Source: Mucor racemosus
Taxonomy: Eukaryota; Mucoromycota; Mucoromycetes; Mucorales; Mucoraceae
Reading direction: 5' to 3'
NCBI GenBank assembly: GCA_027405735.1
Contig: JAPEHQ010000011.1
Coordinates: 1 to 64,000, forward strand
Length of the DNA stretch: 64,000 nt
In this document: positions 27,174-38,392 of the stretch, piece after piece
Position numbering within the stretch: position 1 is the first letter of the stretch
How the letters are laid out: the number at the start of each line of letters is the position of its first letter
Made by a program: the position numbers and the translations under genes
The notes under the pieces: model-generated
Databases searched by the model: none
Told to the model about the DNA's origin: nothing
Seen by the model: only the letters and a program-made list of their open reading frames with translations

Positions 27174-28078
27174 CTAAGTAATTTTTACATATATTTGCCA
27201 TATAAATTACCATCTGGAACCATTGTTGAGGGCCCATGTTTTAATAAACTATTTGAAATGATGCTTTTAATCATTTTGATCAAGAATAAAGGGTATTTGT
27301 TAAGTATTCACCCGAGGTCGTGTACAAAAAAAAAAAAAAAGAAGGTAGGCAGTTCTTTTTATTTATGGTTTACAATGGTCACACCCACAATAATGTGGAT
27401 ACATGATTAAGGATCTATGAATTCTATCAAAATCAATCTAACATAGAGCTAATTTGCGAGTCCATATATTATATTAAAGTACAATGTATCTTCATATTTT
27501 TTTTTTTTTTTTTTTTTTTTTTGCAACTTTTCGACGAGAAAATGAAATGCTTATACTGAAATCACAACAGCCAGATACATCCTTGAGTTTGAAATACGAA
27601 ATAAATAGTGGCAAATCTGAAAAAAATCAATCAAAAAACTCTCAATGCTTAAATATGCAACAAGATGCATAGTTAGTCGGACTAGCGTAATAAGTAATAT
27701 ATGTACAACTTTAAGTATGCATCGAATTATATAGCTTTTAGAGATTTTTCTTTCAAAATTTACTGTAAAATTGAAGTGAAATTTTGGAGGTTTCTTAGTT
27801 TTTCCTCTTTAATTTTGTTCAACCTTTTATACTTAAACTAACCGTTCAATCTCGCTACGCTCAATTATGGCGTTGCCCTGCGGGTTTGCTTTTGCAATTT
27901 TTTAAATGAAAGTATCATATGACTGGCAGCTCTATCTCATTACGCTCAATTACTGTCTCTTTAATCGAAAAATGTAAAAAAAAAAAACCACCTTTTGTAG
28001 TATATTATTAGAAAGAATCTGCTATTCCTCCTCTTTAATCATTTGAACACGCAGATGATCTTCTACACATTCCGCCTT
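27174..28078. other. Stretch with possible 5' exon, poly-A/T runs and a repeat fragment
   Basis: The right part (27830-27910) shares a GCGTTGCCCTGCGGG-like block with 48.74-48.81 kb, read on the opposite strand. Homopolymer runs lie at 27327-27340 and 27498-27523. The 62-codon frame at 27484 is repeat-derived and not supported. Confidence 0.5.
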
Positions 28079-28270
28079 ATTTGGTACCGTAGATGCACCC
28101 GACCAATTTGATTTATGGAATTTGAATGTAGGTACTGAGGAACCATTTGTAAATATTCAAATTGGTTCTGGTAAAGCATTGAATAAATTGGCTTGGGATA
28201 AAGGGGGTAAAATGACAGCAATATGTTTCAGTGATGCTATGTTTATGTTTATGACGTTGGAGAGGTAAGA
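28079..28270 (+). pseudogene. Captured exon of a dynein intermediate chain (WD40) gene
   Basis: The plus-strand translation GTVDAPDQFDLWNLN, then TEEPFV and ALNKLAWDKGGK, matches the C-terminal WD repeats of cytoplasmic dynein intermediate chains (DLWNLN..TE.P, ALNKLRW). It ends at GAGAG followed by a GTAAGAC donor. No start, neighbouring exon or continuation is found. A second piece on the minus strand at 49540-49640 has the same exon end and the same flanking sequence, so the fragment travels inside a repeat. Confidence 0.75.
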
Positions 28271-29110
28271 CGAAAATCAATGTAAATCAACTCTAGCGCC
28301 TTAATGAGAATGTCATCAAATAAAATACTACACAGTAACAGCAGCTGTATTCATTTACAGTAACAAACTTGAATCAAGTGGGTACAGCACGGTAAATGCT
28401 TGAAAAAGTTCTCAAATATTATAAAACCTCTTATTTTTAAGACTTATAAGGCTTATAAGCGGAAAATTAATTCAAAAATTATTCTTGTCCAGATCATTAA
28501 TTTCGATACTTTTCGATTTTTTTTTCTGATTTTGCAAATTTATAGTCAATTATACTACCAATTATAGAAATAAAAAATACATACATACACAGAATTTGGC
28601 GCTCTATTTGCTTATTTAAGTAAAAAAAATATTTTTATTATAAAACATTACATGAAAATCCTATAACCAAAAAACCGTTTTTGGGACAAAAGTGCAAAGT
28701 TTAATTATTTAATTTTTGATATTAAGCCTTTATAAAATGCGTATTAGTTATATCTACAATTTTCTCTCACAATGTAATGTATTTAGGCGTTTTTTTGGTA
28801 TCAAAACTTGATTTTTCTGTTTTTTGATCAAAATCATGAGCAGTTGTAAGGGTAAAATGAGTCCCGAAAATGTCCGTTACAAAGTCTGAATTTTCAGACC
28901 ATACATGGTTAAATATAAGAAAAAAAACGAACTTTTATTTAAAACTTAGATATATTTGCAGTTTTCTTTATAATAGAAGTATTATATTTATACTTAACCG
29001 TTTGCTGTCTCTGTACTCTTGCGCTTTATTTTTAGTTTTTGTGTTTTACACAGCGAATATTTTGCCTCTCTACGCTCGTTTCTGCAATTTGTTTTATGAT
29101 AAATGCTTTA
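28271..29110 (+). repeat. Repeat following the captured dynein exon, inverted copy at 48.74-49.55 kb
   Basis: From the GTAAGAC donor onward the sequence aligns with the reverse complement of 48740-49545. Shared landmarks include GACTTA(T/C)AAGGCTTATAAG, TTCTGATTTTGCAAATTTA and CATTTTCGGG. No coding capacity is visible. Confidence 0.75.
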
Positions 29111-30348
29111 TATTAATAGTCTTTTGATCTCGCCGACGATTCGTTTTGTTGGTGGTCTGACAAAAACTGTGCGCATCTCAAGGTTGATATTCCTGCTAAT
29201 TATTATGAATGTCATCGGGTTGAAGATTGAAGTTTTAGTTACGATAATGGTTCATTTAACAGATATACAGGAAATATGCTAGCCTTGAAAATTTATACAT
29301 CAAACTTGCTCTCTACAATTTTTTGACAGAGCAGATCAACCAAAAGGCTAATTTGATGCTAATTTTTATTCTTCGCATTGACATTTTTTGCATCTAATTC
29401 TTCTTTTTATCTAGAATATTGGCTTCAACATCTTAAGTTTCCCAGCAATTGTAAGATGTGGCTTTAATGATAGACATTATCTTTGCATTCATGCCTAATC
29501 TCATTTTCCAATGACAACCTGTACTAATGATCAAGCTGTTGCCGAGTTTTACTGGACTCTTAAGTCTATTAAGGAAACCATCAGTGTAGCACCTAAATGT
29601 TGGAGATCTTCTCAAGATGACATTGATAATCATATTCATGCTACTTTTACTGGCTGGATTCAAGGTTAAGCATCAGGTAATCGAATTGTAGGTCATATTG
29701 TTTTCGAGCATGAATGGAATCGTCAAATCATTGACATGTCTGAGAGATGGTTTCTAACCTTACATAAGGTATTCAATTTTATCCCTGCATTATCATGCAA
29801 TAATGTTACTCAACCTCATTGGAACGAACAATTTATTTATCTTTTTGAAAATCAACCTGCCAAAAATGGAACATTGCAATTTTAATCATAGTAATAAAAC
29901 CATTTTTTTTTGTGTATTCGTTAGTATTTTTCAAGCTAAAAAATTATTTATCAGTAAACCCTCTCATCTGAACTACATCTTAGCATTTTCTTTTATTGAA
30001 AATAATAGTTTAAAACTGGATGTATCTTCATTTGAAAAAGTAGAGGTCTGTTTATGTCATTTTGCAGTACAACAGTTCCAGATCGAGGAGTTTCAGGGGC
30101 ATTAAACCCCACTGGGTATCCTAACATAAAGTTGAAACCGGGGAATTTAGTTATTTCACATGTTGTTTGTTCTCAAAGCTTACATTTTTCCCACGATGTA
30201 TGGGTAAAAAGCAGAGATGCCATTGTAATTGTAGCGCATTTGAATGACTTGCTTTAATAAAATTGCGGGGGACCATTTTTGATTTAATAATGTAAAAAGA
30301 ACAAGAAGGCAAACTCTTTCTTTTTCTTTTACAATTAGATTACATTGA
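29111..30348. other. Decayed coding-like sequence, unrecognised
   Basis: Plus-strand segments read like protein, for example TNDQAVAEFYWTLKSIKETI near 29520 and VPDRGVSGALNPTGYPN near 30080. Stops and frame changes are frequent and no family is recognisable. It may be an old transposase or gene relic. The promoter of the carrier gene at 30349 must lie at its right end. Confidence 0.4.
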
Positions 30349-31594
30349 ATGCAAACAACAACAGCTTCTTCTTTACAACCCATAGCATCTACCAATTTGC
30401 CTATAAATAAAATAGCTTCAAAACATAGGAATGAGCAGAGCTTAGATTATGTTGTACGCTCAGGTTTTGCTGGTGGTGTGGCAGGTTGTTTGGTAAGGCT
30501 TTTTATAAAGTTACTATGCAGCAAATCAAATTGACATTCCATCATTACATAGGGAAAAACTGTGATTGCTCCTTTAGATAGAGTGAAAATCCTATTTCAA
30601 GCAAGAAATCCTGCATTTGAAAAATATTCTGGAAGATTTACAGGTGTATTTGAAGCGGGGAGAGAGATTTTCAAGCGAGAAGGCACAATGGGTCTATTCC
30701 AAGGTCATTCAGTAACTCTGCTAAGAATTTTTCCTTATGCCGCAATCAAATTTGTAGCTTTCGAACAAATAAGAGCTGTTCTTATGCCTACATTAGAAAC
30801 AAGAAATTCATCTACTCGGCAATTCATTGCAGGCTCTTTGGCTGGTAAGTGTTTATCAAAACTTGTATTTTAGATTTGTCATATTAATTATCATTGTAGG
30901 TGTAACATCTGTCATGTTTACATATCCACTCGATCTTGTTAGAGTTAGAATGGCTTATGAAATTCGAGAAAAGGGTGCAAAAAGACCAGGATTGAAAGAA
31001 GTGTGCAAGATCATTTATAAGGAACCTGCTCAGCGTATTCATTTATTCAATTTTTATCGAGGGTTTTTACCCACAATGGCTGGAATGACTCCTTATGCTG
31101 GTGTTTCGTTTTGGTTCTATCATATTATTACTCGTTTCTGTCGTCACCATCCAATGGCAACACCTTACACTAGAGAATCTATAATTACATTTGATGAATT
31201 TGCTGAGGATTTGACCTTTGATCAAAGAAGATTGCTAGAAAAGCCTCCGCTTAAAACTTGGGCCGAGTTACTATGTGGTGGATTAGCTGGCTTAGTCGCA
31301 CAAACTAGCAGCTATCCGTTAGAGGTATGGTTTTACTTAATAATAGGAAGGGCGATCATTCCCATCTAACAGTAAAATGTATAATAGATTATCCGTAGAA
31401 GAATGCAAGTAGGTGGTTTATTAGAGCCAAACAAATTTGTCAGTTTTAAAGATACTGTCAAAGATATATACCAAGCCAAAGGATTTAAAGGATTCTATGT
31501 TGGATTGACTATTGGCTATATCAAAGTGATACCCATGATGGCCGTAAGTTTTCTCTGTTACGAACGTATGAAACAAGCTTTAGACATTGCTTGA
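30349..31594 (+). CDS. LEU5: Mitochondrial carrier of the LEU5 / SLC25A16-A42 type (coenzyme A transport)
   Basis: Four exons (30349-30492, 30553-30844, 30900-31324, 31388-31594) join in phase to 355 residues, close to the length of yeast Leu5. Three carrier repeats are present, each with the Px(D/E)xx(K/R) signature: [21 protein letters not shown] and YPLEIIRRRMQ. The family's small-residue pattern is also visible ([29 protein letters not shown]). The long insert between repeats two and three ([20 protein letters not shown]) is typical of the LEU5 branch, known to be needed for mitochondrial CoA accumulation. The expected location is the inner mitochondrial membrane. Introns have GTAAG/GTATG donors. 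Substrate assignment rests on family resemblance. Confidence 0.85.
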
Positions 31595-32414
31595 ATGGTT
31601 ATAATAGAAACGAATGGTGGACAAACCTTCTCATAATAGTGTAAATAGCCTTTTGGTGTGATTAACCCAAATCAATAATTGTTAAATTTCCTTTAATTTA
31701 ATAAATGTATATAGTATGACTCTGATGAGCAAGGTGAACTAGCAGCTATGTAGTAATTAGGTTAGAGGTATATATTTTATGCTCTCGAAACTTTTAGCTA
31801 TACAATATACAAATATGCATTATTTAAAAAACATAGAGCATCCCTTGGACACCGACATAAATTGTTTGAAAGACTCTTTGAACTCTTAGCATAAGTCAAA
31901 ATCAAACATGAAATAATGGATAAATACTCATAGGTAATTAAATCGTACCTTATTTTTTTTTCGCCGAACAGAGAACGATGAGATATAAATTAATGTATTT
32001 GATGAAATTTGCATTATAAAGTTTTGCTCGCTGAAGCAGACGGACTTCCAGTTAAAGAAATCAACATTGAAGTTGCTCAATTACTCAACAGAATGCATTG
32101 GAAGTTGGATATACTTTCTAACCAACACCAGTAAATAAGTTACTCTGCATCCAATGGTATAATTTTTAAAAATCGTTTTATCTGATTTTTTCATAAACTT
32201 TATTTAGTCGAATCATAGTCTGCACGATTATCTACAGATCATGAGGGTTTTGACATCTATAATAACTGCATTTTTCGAAGAGAAAATGACTAGCTAGTCA
32301 ATGAAATAATTCTCATGATGGAGCGGTTTCAGTCAATATAAACACCCTAATTTCTGTATTTGATTTTAGAATGGCTTTTCAAGTAAATGAAATGCCCAGT
32401 AATTCATTATTTGG
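31595..32414. other. Gene-free stretch
   Basis: The 3' flank of the carrier gene. A short coding-like fragment (GLPVKEINIEVAQLLNRMHW) reads at 32040-32130 on plus without a supporting frame on either side. Confidence 0.4.
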
Positions 32415-33285
32415 TATATGTTCAGCACATTATGCTACCTATTCTTGAAAGCGTTTTATCTTTTTAGAAAAAAAAAAAAAAAAAAAAAAGAAGAAGCATG
32501 TTCCACTTGATTTCCAGTCTTTCGTGGGATATATGTTCAACTTATCATCCCTACCCAACTTTTTCTTTCGATAAACAACAGCAAATGAAAATAGTTGACA
32601 ATGTACTTGAGATTATCAAGTTTAATCCAAAATTGCGTTTCCTAAAATATCCTACCTCTATCAGATTGAATAATCTTTTTAGTGCTAATGTTTCAAATTT
32701 CAACTGCTAACTCATTGCTAAAAATCAAAAACTTTGAGTCTTCATATCTCTTCAAACCATTAAGCTACACTAACAATTTTTGATAATAAAATTTACTTAT
32801 TTTGAAACGCTCTATAGCATATTTAAGTATAAAAGAATCCTATGCACTTTTTTTTAAAAATATTTTTTAACCCTTTTGTAGTAGATTACAAAATATTTGT
32901 TAAATTGAGCAGCATTTCTTTTACATCCATGTTATAAAGTTTGCTGAAATCTATTAGATGCAATTTAGTTTCTTTTCAAAATATTGATTTTTCGTGGAGA
33001 TATCCTCAAAAATGTATCCAAAAGAATATCATTAATTGCTTCTTATTTCAAAAATGGATGGGTATATATCCATCCCAAATTCTGAATTTGAAAAAAATTT
33101 ATAGAAATCTCGTTTTCTCTACGGAAAATATAGCTAGAAGATTCAGCAATAGCTCGATCGATAGATAATTTTGTTACGCATTATATTAGTTATTTATACT
33201 TGAAACATGCTTATAAAAAGTGATGTATATTCTGAAAACACATCCAAAGTTTCAATCGTATTTTATGTTATACCAAAAGATACTA
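32415..33285 (+). repeat. Dispersed ~1.3-kb repeat family, copy B (3'-truncated)
   Basis: It matches copy A from CATTATGCTAC onward, is broken near its start by an A-run at about 32469-32488, and stops near the TTTATGTTATACC region about 350 bp short of the other copies. Confidence 0.7.
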
Positions 33286-33627
33286 ATATAAATATACTCT
33301 GCTAAAAGATACATTTTATTAATTCATTGATGCTTCGTATTTATATGTTTTCTAGATAGTTATTATATGATTATTAACATTATTAATGAATTGCCGAGTG
33401 TTGAGTTATGTTGTATTTGCATATATAAATGTACCTTAAATCGTAGTTTAAATATGACAATAAACTATGCCTTAACATATTTAGCATAACCATATGTGTC
33501 ATATAAACACTGTAAATGATTACCCTGATAATCACATAAGCTAAGTTCTGATAATCTAGACTTACAATAAAAGATAGAAAGTAAAGAATATTAATAATTA
33601 GTGTTGCCAAGAGCAACTAAAGACTTT

Positions 33628-34026
33628 TTTTTTTTTTTAAGGTTAAGCCAAGTAGGGCAGTTTTTATTAATTTTTAACGTGTTATCCACTATATATTATA
33701 ACTCCTATTTAACGCGATAATAGCAATGTGTAGAAAAGATGGACATGGTAATGGTTCTTGAAAAGGGACAAAGGGAACACGGGTTATCCTACCAGCCGAA
33801 ACCGCGGACACACCAGCATTGTTGAAATTCCTGTTTAATCTAACATGAGATGATTATTAAGTCTAGATAGGGTAAGAGTGACCAATAAGCAACAAGTTCA
33901 GGGAAACCCAATACGATTGTTGGTAAAAAGCCCCGAACAGCTAGGAGCAGTGTCATGCTTCGACTGTACAGCCTGATCTCATACGACACCATGCGCCAAA
34001 GTACACATGGTGCGGCCCCGAAGGAC
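33628..34026 (-). mobile_element. SINE-like A-tailed insertion with 12-bp target duplication
   Basis: ACTAAAGACTTT occurs at 33616-33627 and again at 34027-34038. Read on the minus strand, the 399-bp body starts in GC-richer sequence (TTCGGGGCCGCACCATG) and ends in a run of 11 A next to the first duplication. That is the hallmark of target-primed reverse transcription. No protein is encoded. The polymerase III boxes are not clear, although CTGTTCGGGGC resembles a B box. Confidence 0.7.
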
Positions 34027-34038
34027 ACTAAAGACTTT

Positions 34039-35316
34039 AGACTGATCATCTATATCTGAATATAATTACATTAGCATAAGTGAGGATTGACACTAAATTT
34101 TAGTATGAGAACACTGTTCTAGACAGGTGTGTAAGCAATCCTTAAATCAAATATAAATAGCAGTAGACATTCACCCTTCATTTGATTTCCCCATCTCGTT
34201 TTTATATTTAATAAAGATTGACCAATTCTCACGTACTTATCTTTCTTTATTACATACATTTACAACAAGTTACTTGATATGATTTGTTCCCAAATCATAT
34301 ACAATTGGATTTGTGGAATTGGGAATCTGTGATTGTATCATTTGGATAAGATGTAGGATTGCTTATGTTTCATTGTTGCCAAGTGTTCCTTAAGATTCCT
34401 GATAGTCGCTGTTAATGCTAGTGATTATGTATGACATTTAGTATGAGTTACTAAATGTCATGCTATGTTGGATTTTAGATTTTAATAGTTGTTCCTGGAT
34501 TTCTACATCTGGGTAAAATTCTGATATATTATTTTACACACAACTTAATGTGAAGTAGTATTGGAGTCGAGTACCAACGCTAGTTTGTTGCATATATGGC
34601 ATATTTGACCTTTGATTAATTTTTCAATTGACTTTGATTTAACATTAATGGCAAATGCCGTAGTATATTGTTTACTGTTACCCAAAATATTTTTGTACAC
34701 AACCGAACCAAGGCATCACTTGTATACAGTCTAATAGCTGTCCTTTATTTCTTGCAGCTCTTAAGGGCCTCTAATTGCCAACCAACATTCAAACCGAAAC
34801 GAGAATGCTCACGCAATGAAGGATTATTAAAATATACGCTAGACAATTCTATAACAAATCCGTCGAGAAACTGGTTTTTGAACCAAATAACTGTAGTTTC
34901 CGTTTCACTGGAGTCATAAACATTGTCCTAGTTATTAGAACATATGTATACTGGTGCCATAATTAAGATAAATAAAGCGGCTTATAGAATTTGTTGGCTG
35001 TCACCTATTCGAGTATCATAATTTTTTAGGTGCCTGAATGTTTCCTGACGCTCAAAATTATGGTACTTTTTTTAAGCTATATACTAATAATATTAACTAT
35101 AAACAGACAAAAATAATTATTATGTGTTTATATATATAATAACTAATTTATAAAAGTATTTTTTACCTTAAATTTCATAAATTATAAAAAAGTACCATAT
35201 TTAGTATGTCATTTACCGGAACTTGTCCGGCTTTTCGGGCTATGTCCGGCAACATCGGCAATTGAAAAAAGTATCATAAAAAAGTATCATCATGTTTTCA
35301 TCCTCACTCCTATTGC
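34039..35316. other. AT-rich stretch with an LTR-like promoter/polyA segment
   Basis: At 34150-34265 TATAAATAGCAG is followed within 60 bp by AATAAAG and CACGTAC, the same layout as the solo LTRs elsewhere in the window. No boundaries or duplication were found. The 83-codon frame at 34668 is not supported. Confidence 0.45.
34431..34461. repeat. Perfect hairpin, 13-bp arms, 5-bp loop
   Basis: ATGACATTTAGTA, loop TGAGT, then the exact complement TACTAAATGTCAT. Confidence 0.8.
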
Positions 35317-35324
35317 ATGCGGAT

Positions 35325-35720
35325 TAGTGATCTTAAACGAGCCGAGCTTTTTTATGCAGCCGAGCTTTTCTCAAGGCTCGTTAAAGTTAGACGAGCTTAC
35401 AAAAAAGCTCGTTCAACCTCGACGAGCTTTTTTTTTTTGCGCGTGACTAGAGCTCGTTTACCCCACACGAGCTTTTTTATGCAGCGACTAAAACTCATCA
35501 TCTCAATGCGAGCTTTATTTTACCGTTCCAGTGACAAATATCTAAAGTAATAATGTCGTATCATTTACTAATTATTATTTAAATTTGAACTTTTTGAAAA
35601 GAAGTCAAAAGCTCATCTTTCTCAAACGAGCCATTAAAAAAAAAGTCAAAGGCTCGTCTTTGTCAAACGAGCTCGAGTGATACAAAGCTCGTCTAAGGCT
35701 CGGCTCGTGTTTTATACCTA
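35325..35720. mobile_element. hAT-type MITE, 396 bp, packed with GAGCTCGTTT-like subterminal repeats
   Basis: The 8-bp duplication ATGCGGAT flanks it at 35317-35324 and 35721-35728. The ends are imperfect inverted repeats of about 23 bp: TAGTGAT...CGAGCCGAGC, and TAGGTAT...CGAGCCGAGC on the other strand. Inside are a dozen or more AACGAGC/GCTCGTT words in both orientations. An 8-bp duplication with TAG-type ends and subterminal repeats fits the hAT superfamily. There is no transposase; the 77-codon frame inside is noise. Confidence 0.85.
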
Positions 35721-35964
35721 ATGCGGATCAGGAAATTAGCAATGGAAATAAGCTATCAAAAATAAGCAACTTTCGCATGAATCAGAAAACAAAAACATAC
35801 AAAAGCAAACTGCATAACTTTTTTTTAATATAATCAAAACAAAAAAAAAAAAAAATTAAAATCAACAACTTTTTTGGTGCTGTGAAAACCCTCTAAATTC
35901 AAGCAAATGTCAAAAGTTGCGTATAAAAATATAGATTCTCCAATTTCTGCTGAATTTTTATTGA

Positions 35965-37822
35965 TTAGTTCGGGGAGAATACAGGCAATGGATGTGCTTC
36001 TGTATTCAATACATAGTTCTCCAAAGGTATAATATCATCAGGACTAAATATTAAGTACAAATACTTTAATGTCTCTGCCAAAAAGAAAGTGTCCATTCTA
36101 TTATCAGCGGGAGGAGGAATAACAGTGACATCCTTCAATGCAGCATAACCTCCATCTGGTAATTTTGTGTATTTTTCAAATGACTCAAAGATATTCCAAG
36201 CCCATTCACTAAAAGTATATCGAAATCAATATCGCAATACATAAAAATCAAAGAGCTTCCTTACCGATATATTTCTTCCCCTGTTGTTCTATACATAATG
36301 AACAAACTTTCTAATGTTTCTGGGCGTAAAAGGTTATGTTTATCTCTCATATGAATGTCCATATCTGGTTCATCGGGTCCACTATTGGGATTTGTATTAA
36401 AGTATACGATTTCGCTTGCTAAACCAGTGGCGGTCATGTTATACATTTCGTAACATGTTCTTGTGAGTTCTTCAGCTAAACGGAAATCCTCGCCATCTTT
36501 CTTATCTAATGGATCTAATTCATGAACGGATGCTCCTTCTGTGACACCCAATACAAAACTGCCACCCATAAAGCAAACTAAATGATCCATTTTAGGATGA
36601 ATGTTGTTTGGTTGTGAACTGTCCATCAATTCGGCTATATACATCAGATGATTGGGATAACTGTATTGTATCAAATGCTTTTTAATGCCGTCTACAGCAT
36701 GATCATATCTTTCGCGATATTTGATTTCGGATTTATCAGTTTGGAGGTATAATTTCAACAGATATTCTATCAGATACAATACTAGTCAGTCAAACAAGAA
36801 CACATAAATGATGTTAATTTACCATAGTAACTGTCTCCACGAGAACCAAGACGAATCTCTCTTGAAGCAAAGTTTCCAGAATGAGGATCAATATAAATAG
36901 GTACCAAACCATCCAATGCAGAGCTACCTTTTGCCTCCACAAGTTCATTCATTCTATCCATAACTTTTTCAGCAGCATTCCAATACTTCATATCACCTGT
37001 AATATGACTCAAATACTTAAATTCCATTTGAATAGTAGTTGCCTCTGCTGTACTGCTTGGACCATAACCAACAGGAACACCATTTGATAAAGTAATTCCT
37101 GAAAAAGGTACACCAGATTCTGTATTAAATGCAGGTAAAAGTCTGTCACCCAAATCCACGGCTTTTCTTAAATAAAGAGGGTCATTATTTGATAAATGAT
37201 ATGCTGATAATAAACCACCTAATACACGAATAGTTGTTTCGAATACATTTACATCTTGATCTTTATTGAATTCTAAATTGGTTTCAATCCATGATCTTGC
37301 TTGATGATATTCCTTGGTGAGGTTCATCAACATTAGTGTATCTAAAGAATCTACAATCATTAATCCAACACCACCAGGTGCCCAATTGTGTCCTGTATGA
37401 CTTAATGGTTGATATTCATCCATTCCATATGCATCTTTAGAATATCCCTTCCAAGCGTGTTGGAAAGCCTTGATAATTTTCTCTTGGCGAGAAGCTAATA
37501 ATGTATCTTTTGGTACAAGAGATGAAGGTGGTGGATATTGTGTAAATAATACATTTGTTGGTTGTTGATCGATTCCAATAATTTCTTGCTCAAAATCATC
37601 GTCTGCAGCTTCGAATATCTCTTCTTCCTCTTCTATTTCTGCAACTGGGATAATCTTGGGTGGTTCATTCTTAATATTATCAACAATAGGACCATAATCA
37701 GGTTTGATTTCATCTACATTTACTTTTCGATCATTTTCAAGTGTAGTTTCTCTTTGACTATACGTATAATAAATTACACAAAGTGCAATAATGCTCAAAC
37801 CAACCCATATTTTATTGCGCAA
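35965..37822 (-). CDS. ER class I alpha-1,2-mannosidase (GH47)
   Basis: Three exons (37822-36823, 36766-36265, 36208-35965) join in phase to 581 residues, the usual size for Mns1-type enzymes. The N-terminus is a signal anchor ([18 protein letters not shown]), giving a type II membrane protein facing the ER or Golgi lumen, followed by an acidic stem. The GH47 landmarks are in order: [38 protein letters not shown] (catalytic Glu), SRGDSYYEYLLK formed across the first splice junction, [22 protein letters not shown] (catalytic Glu) and, near the end, [11 protein letters not shown], whose Thr binds Ca2+ in the family. It trims mannose from Man9GlcNAc2 on glycoproteins during N-glycan maturation and ER quality control. 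Intron 1 has donor GTAAAT; intron 2 has GTAAGG. Confidence 0.93.
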
Positions 37823-38392
37823 GTTTTTCTATATATCGTATATTAATCAGTTTTTCGCCCATCTTTTGTTTATTTTTAATATAAAATTACACGAGATTCC
37901 TTATTATTTGTCTTGCTGTATTTATCATCATCATAAAAATCACCACGACCGTTCTTCATAATACGGTGCGTAGGAAGCATTTTTTCAAAGATAGTAGGAA
38001 AAAAAAGAAATGATATATAGTTTGTATTTAACTTTTCTTACACACACACACACACACTCAACATAATATTGCTTGATTAAGCATCCGATTAAATTAAATA
38101 ATTAAGCTGTACATATTTTTATACAATTTTATACAGGAAAAAAAAAAAAGCATCAATCATGGCATTATTGAAAAATGCCATGACAAATATTTGCAAATAT
38201 GGCGATTAATGGCTGATGGCAAGTATTCACATATCAATATTCATATAGATAGTTTCATTTGCAATGAATAAAATCTTCCGATAAAGAAACGTACGTTCCT
38301 GAAGCATACATGAGATACCATAAGATATATATATTTCCTCACTTGATGCTGAATATCCTTTCCTCTCCTCCCACTTTTTTTCATCATTTATA
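37823..38392. other. Divergent promoter region between the mannosidase and anillin-like genes
   Basis: The interval contains a (CA)n run at about 38041-38056 and an A-run at 38139-38150. Both genes point away from it. No specific site was identified. Confidence 0.6.

Noticed and set aside
29433..29663. 76-codon minus frame
   Set aside because: The plus strand of this interval reads more like old coding sequence, and the minus frame has no domain or neighbours.
35317..35550. 77-codon frame
   Set aside because: It lies inside the hAT-type MITE and consists of its repeated words.
36881..37846. Two plus-strand frames over the mannosidase
   Set aside because: They are antisense shadows. The minus strand carries all GH47 motifs and in-phase introns.
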